The notes: a model not told the origin generated them from the letters alone. A stretch of 64,000 nt of DNA from Clostridium sp. chh4-2 (GCF_002899675.1 NZ_PKUU01000002.1:248001-312000); one strand, 5' to 3'. Positions 6,673 to 16,570 are shown, numbered from the stretch's first letter. A program made the numbers and translations.

Positions 6673-8136
6673 TTAATTATCACTATGATGATAACTGTCC
6701 AGCAGTTGATTTTTGATATGCCATAATTCGGTGGACAGATCCACATGTGTCCGGTGTGGGTATTCCAGACGGAGTGACTCTTCCCAAAGAGTGCTGAGTT
6801 CCTTTTTACAGTATTCCCGTATCTCCATAACCTTAGGAGACTGATAAACGCATTTGCCTTCTATGAATACAGGAACTAAGAGTTCACGAAGCACATAGCT
6901 GTTTGGCGCCAGATGCGTCTTTTTCCAGGTTTCGATCGGGTCGAAGAGCAGTAAGGAATTTTTAGGATCATATTTTTCATCCACCAGGCAGATGAGGTCT
7001 GCGATGATTTTTCCTGTTTCCTTATTATAGATACGCTGGATTGTTTTGTTGCCCGGGTTGGTGATCTTTTCCGCATTTTCGGATAACTTGATCTTTGGAA
7101 TAAATTTACCCGTATCTTTATCCTTAATGGCCGCTAATTTGTAGACGCCGCCAAAGGAAGGGCAGTCTTTGGAAGTGATCAGGTTCGTTCCAACGCCCCA
7201 GGAATTGATAGTTGCGCCCTGAAGCTTCAGGCTGCTGATCAGCGTTTCATCCAGATCGTTGGAAGCGGAGATCACGGCGTCGGTGAAACCGGCGTCATCC
7301 AGCATTTTCTTGGCTTTTTTGGAGAGGTAAGCCAAGTCGCCGCTGTCCAGGCGGATACCGTAGAAGGTAAGAGGAATTCCGGCCTCTTTCATCTCCTGGA
7401 AAACCTTGATTGCATTCGGGATACCGGAGTTTAATGTGTCATACGTATCGACAAGGAGGATACATGCGGTCGGATATAATTTTGCATAGGTGCGGAATGC
7501 GGTCAGTTCATCCGGGAAGCTCATGATCCAGCTGTGGGCGTGTGTTCCTTTGACAGGAACGTCAAACATCTGGCCGCAGAGCACATTGGAGGTTCCGATA
7601 CATCCGGCGATCATAGCTGCTCTGGCGCCGTAGATGCCTGCATCCGGTCCCTGAGCGCGGCGAAGGCCGAATTCCATGACGCCGTCACCCTTTGCAGCAT
7701 AAACGACGCGGGCGGTTTTCGTTGCGATCAGACTTTGGTGATTGATGATATTGAGAAGGGCGGTTTCCACCAGCTGAGCCTGCATAATCGGAGCGATTAC
7801 CTTAACCAGAGGTTCCCTGGGGAAGATGACAGTTCCTTCCGGGATCGCATAGATATCACCGGTAAATTTGAACTCAGAAAGATATTTCAGAAAATCATCC
7901 TCAAACAGTCCGGTACTCTTTAAGTAGTCCACATCTTCTTTTTCAAAATGAAGATTTTCAATGTATTCGATGACCTGTTCCAGTCCGGCACAGATGGCGT
8001 AGCCGTTGTTATTGGGGTTGGTGCGGTAGAACATATCAAAGATTACAGTTTCATTGACATCTTTTTCTTTAAAGTACCCCTGCATCATGGTTAGCTCGTA
8101 GAGGTCTGTCAATAAGGTGAGGTTTCTCTGGCTCAT
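6673..8136 (-). CDS. pncB: Nicotinate phosphoribosyltransferase
   Basis: The 487-residue enzyme converts nicotinate and PRPP to nicotinate mononucleotide (with ATP hydrolysis) in NAD salvage. Supporting motifs are the N-terminal LLTDLYELTMMQGYF, FGLRRAQGPDAG in the phosphate-binding core, GTHAHSWIMSF with the His that is phosphorylated in the family, and the TYDTLNSGIPNAIKV and RLDSGDLAYLSKKA PRPP-site segments. Length is normal for the clostridial form. The ATG follows a GGAGATACCTT ribosome site; the gene has its own promoter (8183-8210). Its stop codon abuts the end of repeat element A, which is the only downstream hairpin structure and may serve as terminator. Confidence 0.96.
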   Translation of the reverse strand: MSQRNLTLLTDLYELTMMQGYFKEKDVNETVIFDMFYRTNPNNNGYAICAGLEQVIEYIENLHFEKEDVDYLKSTGLFEDDFLKYLSEFKFTGDIYAIPEGTVIFPREPLVKVIAPIMQAQLVETALLNIINHQSLIATKTARVVYAAKGDGVMEFGLRRAQGPDAGIYGARAAMIAGCIGTSNVLCGQMFDVPVKGTHAHSWIMSFPDELTAFRTYAKLYPTACILLVDTYDTLNSGIPNAIKVFQEMKEAGIPLTFYGIRLDSGDLAYLSKKAKKMLDDAGFTDAVISASNDLDETLISSLKLQGATINSWGVGTNLITSKDCPSFGGVYKLAAIKDKDTGKFIPKIKLSENAEKITNPGNKTIQRIYNKETGKIIADLICLVDEKYDPKNSLLLFDPIETWKKTHLAPNSYVLRELLVPVFIEGKCVYQSPKVMEIREYCKKELSTLWEESLRLEYPHRTHVDLSTELWHIKNQLLDSYHHSDN

Positions 8137-8182
8137 AAGGTATCTCCTTTGAATGTGTAAAGTATTTGTAAAATTATTCTGT

Positions 8183-8210
8183 AGTATACCATAGATTTGG
8201 AAAAAGACAA
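8183..8210 (-). promoter_or_regulatory. Promoter of pncB
   Basis: On the minus strand, TTGTCT (8205-8210) and TATACT (8183-8188) are separated by 16 bases, about 47 bases before the pncB ATG. Between this and the ileS promoter (8211-8376) there is no gene, only short hairpins such as TATCCGT/ACGGATA at 8254-8275. Confidence 0.65.
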
Positions 8211-8376
8211 GTGCATTGATAAATAAATAACAATCTATTTGAGCAGCAGAAGGTATCCGTCATGAAATACGGATAAAGGAGGGAGAGGAACTGTCTATAA
8301 GTTGTCCCCTAAAAAGGCGGTTTGCCGACAAAATGTACAATTCATGCCCGGGACGGGGAAAAAACGGGAAGAGTGG

Positions 8377-8405
8377 TTGACATTTACAGATTGAATTACT
8401 ATAAT
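8377..8405 (+). promoter_or_regulatory. Promoter of the T-box / ileS transcript
   Basis: TTGACA at 8377-8382 and TATAAT at 8400-8405 have an exact 17-base spacer: a consensus sigma-A promoter. The transcript would begin near 8412, just at the start of the T-box leader. Confidence 0.88.
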
Positions 8406-8411
8406 GAAACA

Positions 8412-8660
8412 GTATATATAGAAAGAAAAGACGCAGACGGAGGCAGTAAGCCTGTTTTAACGCTTCAGCGAACCGGGGATGGTGTGAGCCCGGGGCAAGT
8501 AGAACAGATCTGAAGATCACTCCTGAGTCGCAGACTGAAATAGAAGTAAGTCCTGTCGGATTTCCACCGTTAAAGGGAACACATATGTTGGTATGGGGTA
8601 ATAGGTGGTATAATCGAAGCAATGCCTTCGTCCTGATTACACAGGGCGGAGGTTTTTTTT
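8412..8660 (+). promoter_or_regulatory. T-box riboswitch (isoleucine) upstream of ileS
   Basis: The leader between the promoter and ileS has T-box architecture. There is a long Stem I region; AGTAGAA followed by two possible isoleucine ATC specifiers (8508-8510 and 8516-8518); the T-box core AGGTGGTA at 8603-8610, whose TGGT should pair with the tRNA acceptor end; and a downstream terminator competing with the antiterminator. Uncharged tRNA-Ile should stabilise the antiterminator and allow ileS transcription. The T-box core lacks the usual third G and the following CCGCG (it reads AGGTGGTATAATCG), so it is a somewhat divergent member; which ATC is the true specifier needs structural alignment. 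Confidence 0.85.
8625..8660 (+). terminator. T-box-regulated terminator upstream of ileS
   Basis: CCTTCGTCCTG (8625-8635) pairs with CAGGGCGGAGG (8642-8652) with a six-base loop and eight T after it. It is the regulated terminator of the T-box leader; read-through reaches ileS. Confidence 0.85.
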
Positions 8661-8764
8661 ATACCATAGAGGTAAGTGTTCCTATGGTACAAAAACCTAT
8701 AACATCACCCCTCTTCCATATTAGCGAATCACATGAAAGAATCAGAATGGAGGTTTTTGGCAGA

Positions 8765-11700
8765 ATGTATGAGAAAGTTTCTACGAATCTGAACTTTGTA
8801 GACAGAGAAAAGAAAATTGAAAAATTCTGGGAAGATAATGATATTTTCCAGAAGAGCATGGACAGCCGTAAAGAAGGACCGACCTACACCTTTTATGACG
8901 GCCCTCCTACTGCAAACGGCAAGCCGCATATCGGCCATGTGTTGACCCGTGTTATCAAGGATATGATTCCAAGATACCGCACGATGAAAGGTTACATGGT
9001 TCCGCGTAAGGCAGGATGGGATACTCATGGACTTCCTGTGGAGCTGGAAGTTGAAAAACAGCTTGGATTGGACGGAAAAGAGCAGATTGAACAGTACGGA
9101 CTGGAGCCGTTTATTGAGCACTGTAAAGAAAGCGTTTGGAAATACAAAGGCATGTGGGAAGATTTTTCCGGCACCGTTGGTTTCTGGGCGGACATGGATG
9201 ATCCGTATGTAACTTATCACAACGATTTCATTGAATCCGAGTGGTGGGCACTGAAGCAGATTTGGGAAAAGGGTCTTTTATACAAGGGATTCAAGATCGT
9301 TCCTTACTGCCCGCGCTGCGGAACCCCTCTTTCCAGCCATGAAGTAGCTCAGGGATATAAGGACGTAAAAGAGAAATCCGCAATTGCCAAGTTTAAAGTA
9401 AAAGGCGAGGATGCTTACATTCTGGCATGGACCACGACTCCGTGGACCCTTCCGTCCAACGTGGCTCTTTGCGTGAACCCGAACGAAACTTATGTGAAGG
9501 TATCCTGTGCCGGAGAAACTTATTATCTGGCGGAGGCTCTTTGTGACAGTGTATTGAAGGATGAATACACGGTTTTGGAAAAATATGTGGGAACGGATCT
9601 GGAATACAAAGAATATGAGCCGTTATTCCCATTCGTAACTCCTAATAAGAAGGCATATTATGTGACTTGCGATACGTATGTTACTCTGACCGACGGTACC
9701 GGCGTGGTTCATATCGCTCCTGCATTTGGTGAAGACGACTCCAAGGTAGGACGTAAATACGACCTTCCATTTGTGCAGTTAGTGGATTCAAAGGGAGAGA
9801 TGACAAAAGAAACTCCATGGGAAGGCACTTTCTGCAAAAAGGCAGATCCACTGGTGTTAAAGGATTTAAACGAGAGAGGGCTTTTGTTTGCAGCTCCCAG
9901 CTTTGAACACAGTTATCCTCATTGCTGGAGATGTGATACTCCTTTGATCTATTATGCGCGTGAATCCTGGTTTATCAAGATGACAGATGTAAAAGAAGAC
10001 CTGATCCGCAACAACAATACGATCAACTGGATTCCGGAGAGCATCGGTAAGGGACGTTTCGGCGACTGGCTGGAGAACGTTCAGGACTGGGGCGTTAGCC
10101 GTAACCGTTACTGGGGTACTCCGCTTAATATCTGGGAATGTGAATGCGGACATCAGCACTCCATCGGAAGCATTGAAGAGCTGAAATCCATGTCTGAAAA
10201 CTGCCCGGACGATATCGAACTGCACCGCCCATTTATCGACGATGTGACGATCACCTGTCCGAAATGCGGAAAACAGATGAAACGTGTTCCGGAAGTAATT
10301 GACTGCTGGTTTGACTCCGGCTCCATGCCGTTTGCACAGCATCATTATCCGTTTGAGAATAAAGAGCTGTTTGAATCACAGTTCCCGGCAGACTTTATTT
10401 CAGAGGCGGTTGACCAGACAAGAGGATGGTTCTATTCCCTCTTAGCTATTTCAACCCTGATCTTTAATAAGGCGCCGTATAAAAATGTAATCGTGCTGGG
10501 CCATGTTCAGGACGAAAACGGACAGAAGATGTCCAAATCCAAAGGCAATGCAGTTGATCCGTTTGAGGCTCTTGAAACCTACGGCGCAGACGCAATCCGC
10601 TGGTATTTCTACGTGAACAGCGCTCCATGGCTGCCAAACCGTTTCCATGGAAAAGCGGTTCAGGAAGGACAGCGCAAGTTCATGGGCACGTTATGGAATA
10701 CTTATGCATTCTTTGTGCTCTATGCGAATATAGATAACTTTGATGCAACCAAGTATCAACTGGAATATGACAAACTTCCGGTTATGGATAAATGGCTGCT
10801 CTCCAAGCTGAACACCCTGATTAAAGATGTGGACAGCAATCTGGAGAATTACCGGATTCCGGAAGCGGCAAGAGCGCTCCAGGAGTTCGTGGATGATATG
10901 AGCAACTGGTATGTAAGAAGAAGCCGCGAGCGTTTCTGGGCAAAGGGCATGGAACAGGATAAGATCAATGCCTATATGACCCTTTATACGGCTCTTGTTA
11001 CCGTATGTAAAACTGCAGCTCCTATGGTTCCGTTTATGACCGATGATATTTATCAGAACCTGGTTAGAAGCATTGATAAAGATGCGCCTGAGAGCGTACA
11101 TCTTTGTGATTTCCCGATTGCGGAAGAAGCCTGGATTGATAAAAAACTGGAAGCTGATATGGATGAGGTACTGAAGATTGTGGTGATGGGCCGTGCTGCC
11201 AGAAACAACGCCAATATCAAGAACCGTCAGCCGATCGGCAGGATGTTTGTAAAAGCGGATCATGAACTGTCTGAATTCTACAAACAGATTATTGAAGAAG
11301 AACTGAATGTAAAGACGGTAGAATTTACGGATGATATCCGGAGCTTTACCTCTTACAGCTTTAAGCCGCAGTTAAAGACCGTAGGTCCGAAATACGGCAA
11401 ACAGCTGGGCAATATTAAAAAGGCTCTTGCAGAGGTGGACGGCAATGCCGCTATGGATACGTTAAAGGAAAAAGGCGCTCTGACCTTTGATTTCGGAGGA
11501 GAAGAAGTCGTTCTTACCGAAGAAGACCTGTTGATTGACACGGCTCAGACGGAAGGTTATGTATCGGAAGGGGATAATTATGTAACGGTTGTCCTGGATA
11601 CCAACCTGACTCCTGAACTGATTGAAGAGGGCTTTGTCCGCGAGCTGATCAGCAAGATTCAGACCATGCGCAAGGAAGCCGGATTTGAGGTTATGGATCA

Positions 11701-11884
11701 TATTCACCTGTACCAGGATGAAAATGATAAGATTGCCGAAATCCTGAAAGCACATGCGGATGAGATTGAAAATGAAGTGCTTGCAGACCTTATTTCACTG
11801 GGACAGACAAGCGGATATGCGAAAGAATGGAATATCAACGGTGAAAAGGTCATGTTAGGCGTAGAGAAAATAACCAACGGCTGA
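8765..11884 (+). CDS. ileS: Isoleucyl-tRNA synthetase (long, IleS2-like form)
   Basis: The start at ATG 8765 has GGAGG eight bases upstream and gives MYEKVSTNLNFVDREKKIE, the usual N-terminus; the frame extends upstream to 8585, but that part is the T-box leader. The 1039-residue class I synthetase charges tRNA-Ile. It shows PHIGH at residues 55-58, a large editing insertion (WTTTPWTLPSN about residue 220), KMSKS at 588-592, and an anticodon-binding C-terminal region. Length and motifs fit the eukaryote-like IleS2 branch, which in several species is poorly inhibited by mupirocin; whether that holds here is inference. Expression is controlled by the T-box at 8412-8660. glgP follows after 28 bases and may share its transcript. 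Confidence 0.96.
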   Translation: MYEKVSTNLNFVDREKKIEKFWEDNDIFQKSMDSRKEGPTYTFYDGPPTANGKPHIGHVLTRVIKDMIPRYRTMKGYMVPRKAGWDTHGLPVELEVEKQLGLDGKEQIEQYGLEPFIEHCKESVWKYKGMWEDFSGTVGFWADMDDPYVTYHNDFIESEWWALKQIWEKGLLYKGFKIVPYCPRCGTPLSSHEVAQGYKDVKEKSAIAKFKVKGEDAYILAWTTTPWTLPSNVALCVNPNETYVKVSCAGETYYLAEALCDSVLKDEYTVLEKYVGTDLEYKEYEPLFPFVTPNKKAYYVTCDTYVTLTDGTGVVHIAPAFGEDDSKVGRKYDLPFVQLVDSKGEMTKETPWEGTFCKKADPLVLKDLNERGLLFAAPSFEHSYPHCWRCDTPLIYYARESWFIKMTDVKEDLIRNNNTINWIPESIGKGRFGDWLENVQDWGVSRNRYWGTPLNIWECECGHQHSIGSIEELKSMSENCPDDIELHRPFIDDVTITCPKCGKQMKRVPEVIDCWFDSGSMPFAQHHYPFENKELFESQFPADFISEAVDQTRGWFYSLLAISTLIFNKAPYKNVIVLGHVQDENGQKMSKSKGNAVDPFEALETYGADAIRWYFYVNSAPWLPNRFHGKAVQEGQRKFMGTLWNTYAFFVLYANIDNFDATKYQLEYDKLPVMDKWLLSKLNTLIKDVDSNLENYRIPEAARALQEFVDDMSNWYVRRSRERFWAKGMEQDKINAYMTLYTALVTVCKTAAPMVPFMTDDIYQNLVRSIDKDAPESVHLCDFPIAEEAWIDKKLEADMDEVLKIVVMGRAARNNANIKNRQPIGRMFVKADHELSEFYKQIIEEELNVKTVEFTDDIRSFTSYSFKPQLKTVGPKYGKQLGNIKKALAEVDGNAAMDTLKEKGALTFDFGGEEVVLTEEDLLIDTAQTEGYVSEGDNYVTVVLDTNLTPELIEEGFVRELISKIQTMRKEAGFEVMDHIHLYQDENDKIAEILKAHADEIENEVLADLISLGQTSGYAKEWNINGEKVMLGVEKITNG

Positions 11885-11912
11885 GAACGTTGGTCATTAG
11901 GAGGATTAGCTT

Positions 11913-14366
11913 ATGAACAGAGGCTTCGATAAGGAAACTTTTAAAAAAAGCGTCATTTACAATGTAAAGAATTTATACCGCAGGACAATTGACGAAGCAA
12001 AACCCGAGCAGGTTTTTCAGGCAGTTGCCTATGCGGTTAAGGATGTTATCATTGACGAATGGATCGCAACACATAAGGAATATGAGAAAGAGGATGCAAA
12101 GACACTTTACTATCTCTCCATGGAATTCCTGATGGGCCGCGCGCTGGGCAACAATATCATTAATATTATGGCCCGGGATGAAGTAAAAGAAGTGCTGGAT
12201 GAATTGGGATTTGATCTCAATGTAATCGAAGACCAGGAGCCGGATGCGGCTCTTGGAAACGGCGGTCTGGGACGTTTGGCGGCATGCTTTTTAGACTCCC
12301 TGGCAACGCTGGGATACCCGGCATACGGCTGCGGAATCCGTTACCGTTACGGAATGTTTAAACAGAAAATCGAGAACGGTTATCAGGTGGAGGTGCCGGA
12401 TGAGTGGTTAAAAGACGGCAACCCATTTGAAGTGCGCCGTTCTGAATATGCGACGGAAGTCAAATTCGGCGGATATGTAAAGACCGTATGGGAAAATGGA
12501 AGAGAGCGGTTCGTTCAGGAAGGCTACCAGTCGGTTATGGCGGTTCCTTATGATCTTCCAATCGTCGGCTACGGCAATAATGTGGTGAATACCCTGAGAA
12601 TCTGGGATGCACAGCCGATCAATACCTTTAACCTGGATTCCTTTGACCGCGGCGATTATCAGAAGGCCGTGGAACAGGAAAATTTGGCTAAAAATATCTG
12701 TGAAGTTCTCTATCCAAATGATAACCATTACGCAGGAAAAGAGCTTCGTTTAAAACAGCAGTATTTCTTCATTTCCGCAAGTGTACAGCGTGCGGTGAAT
12801 AAATACATGGAAAAACATGATGATATCCGTAAATTCTATGAGAAGAACGTGTTCCAGTTAAATGACACCCATCCGACGGTTGCCGTGGCAGAGCTGATGA
12901 GAATCCTTTTGGATGATTACGGCCTGACATGGGAAGAGGCTTGGGAGGTGACCGGCAAGACATGCGCTTACACCAACCATACCATCATGTCGGAAGCACT
13001 GGAAAAATGGCCGATCGAACTGTTCTCCAGACTGCTTCCGCGTATTTATCAAATCGTGGAAGAGATTAACCGCCGCTTTATTATTCAGATCCAGCAGTTA
13101 TATCCGGGAGATCAGAATAAGGTCAGAAGCATGGCTATTGTATATGACGGCCAGGTTAAGATGGCTCATCTCGCCATTGCGGGAAGCTTTTCCGTTAACG
13201 GTGTTGCAAGACTTCACACTGAGATTCTGAAGAACCAGGAATTAAAAGATTTCTATCAGATGATGCCTGATAAATTCAACAATAAAACAAACGGTATCAC
13301 CCAGAGACGTTTCCTTCTCCACGGCAATCCATTGCTTGCGGACTGGGTAACTTCTAAGATCGGCAATGAATGGATTACTGATTTACCTCATATTCACGAA
13401 CTGGCTATCTATGCGGACGATGAGAAATGCCAGAAAGAGTTTATGAATATTAAGTACCAGAACAAGATCCGTCTGGCAAAATATATCAAAGAGCATAACG
13501 GAATCGACGTGGACCCCCGTTCCATTTTCGATGTACAGGTAAAACGTCTTCACGAATATAAGCGTCAGCTTATGAACATTCTCCACGTGATGTTCCTGTA
13601 CAATCAGTTAAAAGACAATCCGAACATGGATATGGTTCCGAGAACCTTCATCTTCGGCGCTAAGGCGGCCGCCGGATATAAACGTGCGAAAATGACGATC
13701 AAGCTGATCAACGCTGTTGCAGATGTGATCAACAATGATAAGAGCATCAACGGAAAGATTAAGGTTGTATTCATCGAAGATTACCGCGTATCCAACGCGG
13801 AGATCATCTTTGCGGCCGCCGATGTCAGCGAACAGATCTCAACCGCCAGCAAGGAAGCTTCCGGTACCGGAAACATGAAGTTCATGTTAAACGGCGCTTT
13901 GACCCTTGGAACCATGGATGGAGCCAATGTGGAGATCGTGGAGGAAGTGGGAGAAGACAAGGCATTTATCTTCGGCGCATCTTCCGACGAGATCATCAAT
14001 CTGGAGAACAACGGCGGTTACAATCCTATGGATATCTTTAACAGCGACCAGGAGATCCGCCGTGTGCTGATGCAGCTGATCAACGGATATTATTCTCCTC
14101 ATGATCCTGAGATGTTCCGCGAAATCTACAACTCTCTGTTAAATACACAGAGCAGCGACAAAGCGGATACCTACTTCATTCTGAAGGATTTCCGTTCTTA
14201 TGCGGATGCACAGAAAAAGGTGGATACCGCTTACCGCGATTCTGAGTGGTGGGCCAATGCGGCCATGATGAATGTGGCCTGCGCAGGAAAATTCACTTCC
14301 GACCGCACCATTGAAGAATATGTAAGAGATATTTGGCATCTGAAAAAAGTAGAAGTAGATATGTGA
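11913..14366 (+). CDS. glgP: Glycogen/starch (alpha-glucan) phosphorylase
   Basis: The 817-residue enzyme releases glucose-1-phosphate from alpha-1,4-glucans. The N-terminal DEPDAALGNGGLGRLAACF-type substrate motif is present (here EDQEPDAALGNGGLGRLAAC), and the C-terminal EASGTGNMKFMLNGALTLG segment contains the lysine that binds pyridoxal phosphate. Length is normal for the family. AGGAGG lies in front of the ATG. No other glycogen gene is adjacent. The stop codon is 22-25 bases from the end of repeat element B; no ordinary terminator was seen between them. Confidence 0.96.
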   Translation: MNRGFDKETFKKSVIYNVKNLYRRTIDEAKPEQVFQAVAYAVKDVIIDEWIATHKEYEKEDAKTLYYLSMEFLMGRALGNNIINIMARDEVKEVLDELGFDLNVIEDQEPDAALGNGGLGRLAACFLDSLATLGYPAYGCGIRYRYGMFKQKIENGYQVEVPDEWLKDGNPFEVRRSEYATEVKFGGYVKTVWENGRERFVQEGYQSVMAVPYDLPIVGYGNNVVNTLRIWDAQPINTFNLDSFDRGDYQKAVEQENLAKNICEVLYPNDNHYAGKELRLKQQYFFISASVQRAVNKYMEKHDDIRKFYEKNVFQLNDTHPTVAVAELMRILLDDYGLTWEEAWEVTGKTCAYTNHTIMSEALEKWPIELFSRLLPRIYQIVEEINRRFIIQIQQLYPGDQNKVRSMAIVYDGQVKMAHLAIAGSFSVNGVARLHTEILKNQELKDFYQMMPDKFNNKTNGITQRRFLLHGNPLLADWVTSKIGNEWITDLPHIHELAIYADDEKCQKEFMNIKYQNKIRLAKYIKEHNGIDVDPRSIFDVQVKRLHEYKRQLMNILHVMFLYNQLKDNPNMDMVPRTFIFGAKAAAGYKRAKMTIKLINAVADVINNDKSINGKIKVVFIEDYRVSNAEIIFAAADVSEQISTASKEASGTGNMKFMLNGALTLGTMDGANVEIVEEVGEDKAFIFGASSDEIINLENNGGYNPMDIFNSDQEIRRVLMQLINGYYSPHDPEMFREIYNSLLNTQSSDKADTYFILKDFRSYADAQKKVDTAYRDSEWWANAAMMNVACAGKFTSDRTIEEYVRDIWHLKKVEVDM

Positions 14367-14387
14367 AACTAAAGTTTTTGCCGCAAA

Positions 14388-15335
14388 TCTTTATTTAGTT
14401 AACTAAGAGACGCCGGAAAGAAGGGGAAACCTGGGCGGGCGGCGGACATAGAGAAAGACAGGGGATTCGGGTTACGACCCTAAATGATACTAGGCCGCCA
14501 AGAGCGGAAAAAGGCAGCGCGGCGCCATTCACGATGAACTCTTTATGACTTCATCGTTCAGTGGCGCCTCAAATACTGATTCGGAATTCAGTATTTGTCT
14601 GCCTTTTTCCGCTCTTGCCGACCAAGTATCACTAAGGGTCTGCACACGATCCCCCTGTCTTTCTCTATGTCCGCCGCCCGCCCAGGTTTCCCCTTCTTTC
14701 CGGCTGTTGCTTGGCTAGCTGAGGATAAAAAAGATATGGTGGATGGAGTAGTAAGATTTACATCAAGGGTGAAGGCTTTTTCAGAAATGCCTTCACCATT
14801 TAATGTAAAGGGTGAGGTCTTTTCGCGAAATGCCTTGACGTTTAAAGTAAAATCTGAAGGCATTTCTGAAAATCCATTAACGATCAATATAAACGTGATG
14901 CCACATAAATACCTATGCACCAATATTGTTTTTAACCAGGCAAGCGAAAACCAGCACAGAATCGGGATGCGGAACCGGAAGACAAAGGTCGGCGGAGCTG
15001 TCCGGGCCGGGGAAGGAAGATGCAGCCGGAGGGGATCGTATGGAACCCCTTTAGAACTACTTAGGCCCGTAAGGGCAGAACGAGGCAGGTAGAAACTGAA
15101 TTCCGAATCAGGTTCTAAAGCGCCGCTGAGCAGCGAAGTCATAAAGAGTTCACTGCGAATGGCGCTGGCCTGCCTCGTTCTGTCCTTACGGGCCTTAGTA
15201 GTTCTTAGGGGCGAATCCCGAATCCGATCTGGCTGCATCTTCCTTCCCCGGCCCGGACGGCCCCTCCGACCTTCGTCTTCCGGCTCTGCCTCCCGATTCC
15301 GGGCGTACCATTCCGCCAAATCCGTTAAATAACAA
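14388..15335 (-). repeat. Twin-hairpin repeat element, copy B
   Basis: A 948-bp unit inverted relative to copy A: it starts with TCTTTATTTAGTTAAC near the glgP stop and ends with GTTAAATAACAA (15324-15335). The first hairpin is about 14408-14705, the second about 14940-15310. In the first, the arm ACGATGAA/TTCATCGT (14531-14538 with 14550-14557) keeps the loop CTCTTTATGA seen in copy A although the stem bases differ. The second hairpin has a different outer stem (GTCCGGGCCGGGGAAGG with its complement). The spacer carries several palindromes built on GGTGAAGGC...CAGAAATGCC. Long open frames cross the element on both strands but have no ribosome sites and follow from the palindromic composition. 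It lies between glgP and spoIID, which are in tandem. Confidence 0.85.
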
Positions 15336-15459
15336 TTTATTTTGATTATACCTAAAAGATGCCTCGTCCGCATATATATAATAGTGTGGGCAGTGACGGA
15401 GCAAGGGAGCTGCCCGGCATAAATAAAGGGCCGCAGCTGCGGCGGATTGAGAGGCGGTT

Positions 15460-16377
15460 ATGAAGAGGCGGATACTGCTGGCTGTAATAGCAGCTCTGAT
15501 GATACCCTATATTGTCACCTTGGCATGGACGGGGAATGTGGTGGAAGAGATTACCCCTCAGGAGATCCCATCGGGAAGAAAGATTTTGCTGGACCGTGGA
15601 AACGGCAGCATTTACGTGGATCTGGAGGAATACTTAATCGGAATCGTAGGACAGCAGATTCCCGCTGATTATGGTAATGAAGCCCTGCGGGCTCAGGCGG
15701 TCATAGCCAGAACTTATATTTATGCCCAGATGGGAGATGCACAGGAGATTCCGGAATCCGCTTTGGATCTGGATTATCTGGAAGAAAAGCAGCTGAAGGA
15801 ACTTTGGGGGCCGGAATATTTTGCGGCTAATTATGAACAGATCGTTCAGGCGGTGAAGAGCACTCAGGGAATGGTAATCCGTTATAATGAAAGCTGCATC
15901 ATACCTCTGTTTCACAGGGCCAGCGCGGGAAAAACGCGGCAGGGAGACGAGCTTCATCCTTATCTGCCGAGTGTGGACTGCGCTTCGGATGTGGAGGCAG
16001 AAGGATATCTGACGGCAAAGGTATGGACCAAGGAAGAATTTGCAGGAATTATCAATGAGAAAGCAGGAGAGAATATATTGTCTCCGGATCAGCTTCCGTC
16101 CAGCATCCAGCTGGTGTCAAAAGACCAGGCCGGATATGTGGAGCAGATGCAGATCGGCGGAAAGACTTATACGGGAGAGGAATTGCAGGATGCGCTGGGG
16201 ATTCCGTCTCCCTGTTTTACCTTAGAGGAGTACGAAGGGAAGATCCGGGCGGTGAGCAAAGGGATCGGCCATGGGTATGGATTCAGCCAGTTTGGAGCGA
16301 AAAAGAAGGCGGAGGAGGGATGGACGGCAGAGGATATATTGGGATATTTTTATAAAGATGTGACGATAGGCAGCTGA
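15460..16377 (+). CDS. spoIID: SpoIID/LytB-domain sporulation protein
   Basis: The 305-residue protein has an N-terminal membrane anchor (about residues 5-24) followed by a SpoIID domain: VDLEEYLIGIVGQQIPADYG, EALRAQAVIARTYIYAQMG, the LFHRASAGKT segment and GIGHGYGFSQFGA near the end. SpoIID is a lytic transglycosylase that thins septal peptidoglycan during forespore engulfment in the mother cell; the conserved EALKAQAVAART-like motif with its catalytic Glu is present. The spoIIQ-like gene follows 193 bases downstream, the usual clostridial pairing. GAGGCGG serves as ribosome site. A sigma-E promoter would be expected; CATATATA at 15371-15378 is a possible -10 but I could not identify a convincing -35. 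Confidence 0.92.
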   Translation: MKRRILLAVIAALMIPYIVTLAWTGNVVEEITPQEIPSGRKILLDRGNGSIYVDLEEYLIGIVGQQIPADYGNEALRAQAVIARTYIYAQMGDAQEIPESALDLDYLEEKQLKELWGPEYFAANYEQIVQAVKSTQGMVIRYNESCIIPLFHRASAGKTRQGDELHPYLPSVDCASDVEAEGYLTAKVWTKEEFAGIINEKAGENILSPDQLPSSIQLVSKDQAGYVEQMQIGGKTYTGEELQDALGIPSPCFTLEEYEGKIRAVSKGIGHGYGFSQFGAKKKAEEGWTAEDILGYFYKDVTIGS

Positions 16378-16398
16378 TAAAAAGGTTGCCTATTTTTT
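16366..16398 (+). terminator. Terminator overlapping the spoIID stop
   Basis: ATAGGCAGC (16366-16374) pairs with GTTGCCTAT (16385-16393, one G-U), followed by TTTTTT. The hairpin begins inside the last codons of spoIID. Confidence 0.75.
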
Positions 16399-16570
16399 AC
16401 TTGTGCGAAATGAATAAGAAACGGATAAGTTCTGAAAAACAATCAGGAAGAATATTTCATTAATATTTTTTCATGGATTCTTGTTATATGGGGCAAAATT
16501 TCAAAAAAATTATTTTATCTTTCTGTATAACTATCTTGTCTTTGGTAAGAATATTACCGAGGTGAGAAAA

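Noticed and set aside
7534-7923. 129-codon plus-strand frame inside pncB
   Set aside because: It is the antisense shadow of a strongly conserved gene.
8585-8764. N-terminal extension of IleRS
   Set aside because: This part is the T-box core and terminator; the enzyme starts at 8765 with a proper ribosome site.
14388-15335. Group II intron or known large structured RNA
   Set aside because: No GTGYG start, no domain V-like hairpin and no reverse transcriptase; the twin T-shaped fold does not match any such RNA that I can recall.
14588-15373. 261-codon open frame on the minus strand across element B, and the similar plus-strand frame at 17372-17812 in element C
   Set aside because: Both follow the palindromic repeat sequence, lack ribosome sites, and similar peptides appear from the opposite strand of the same hairpins. 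Similarity is that of the DNA repeat, not evidence of a protein.
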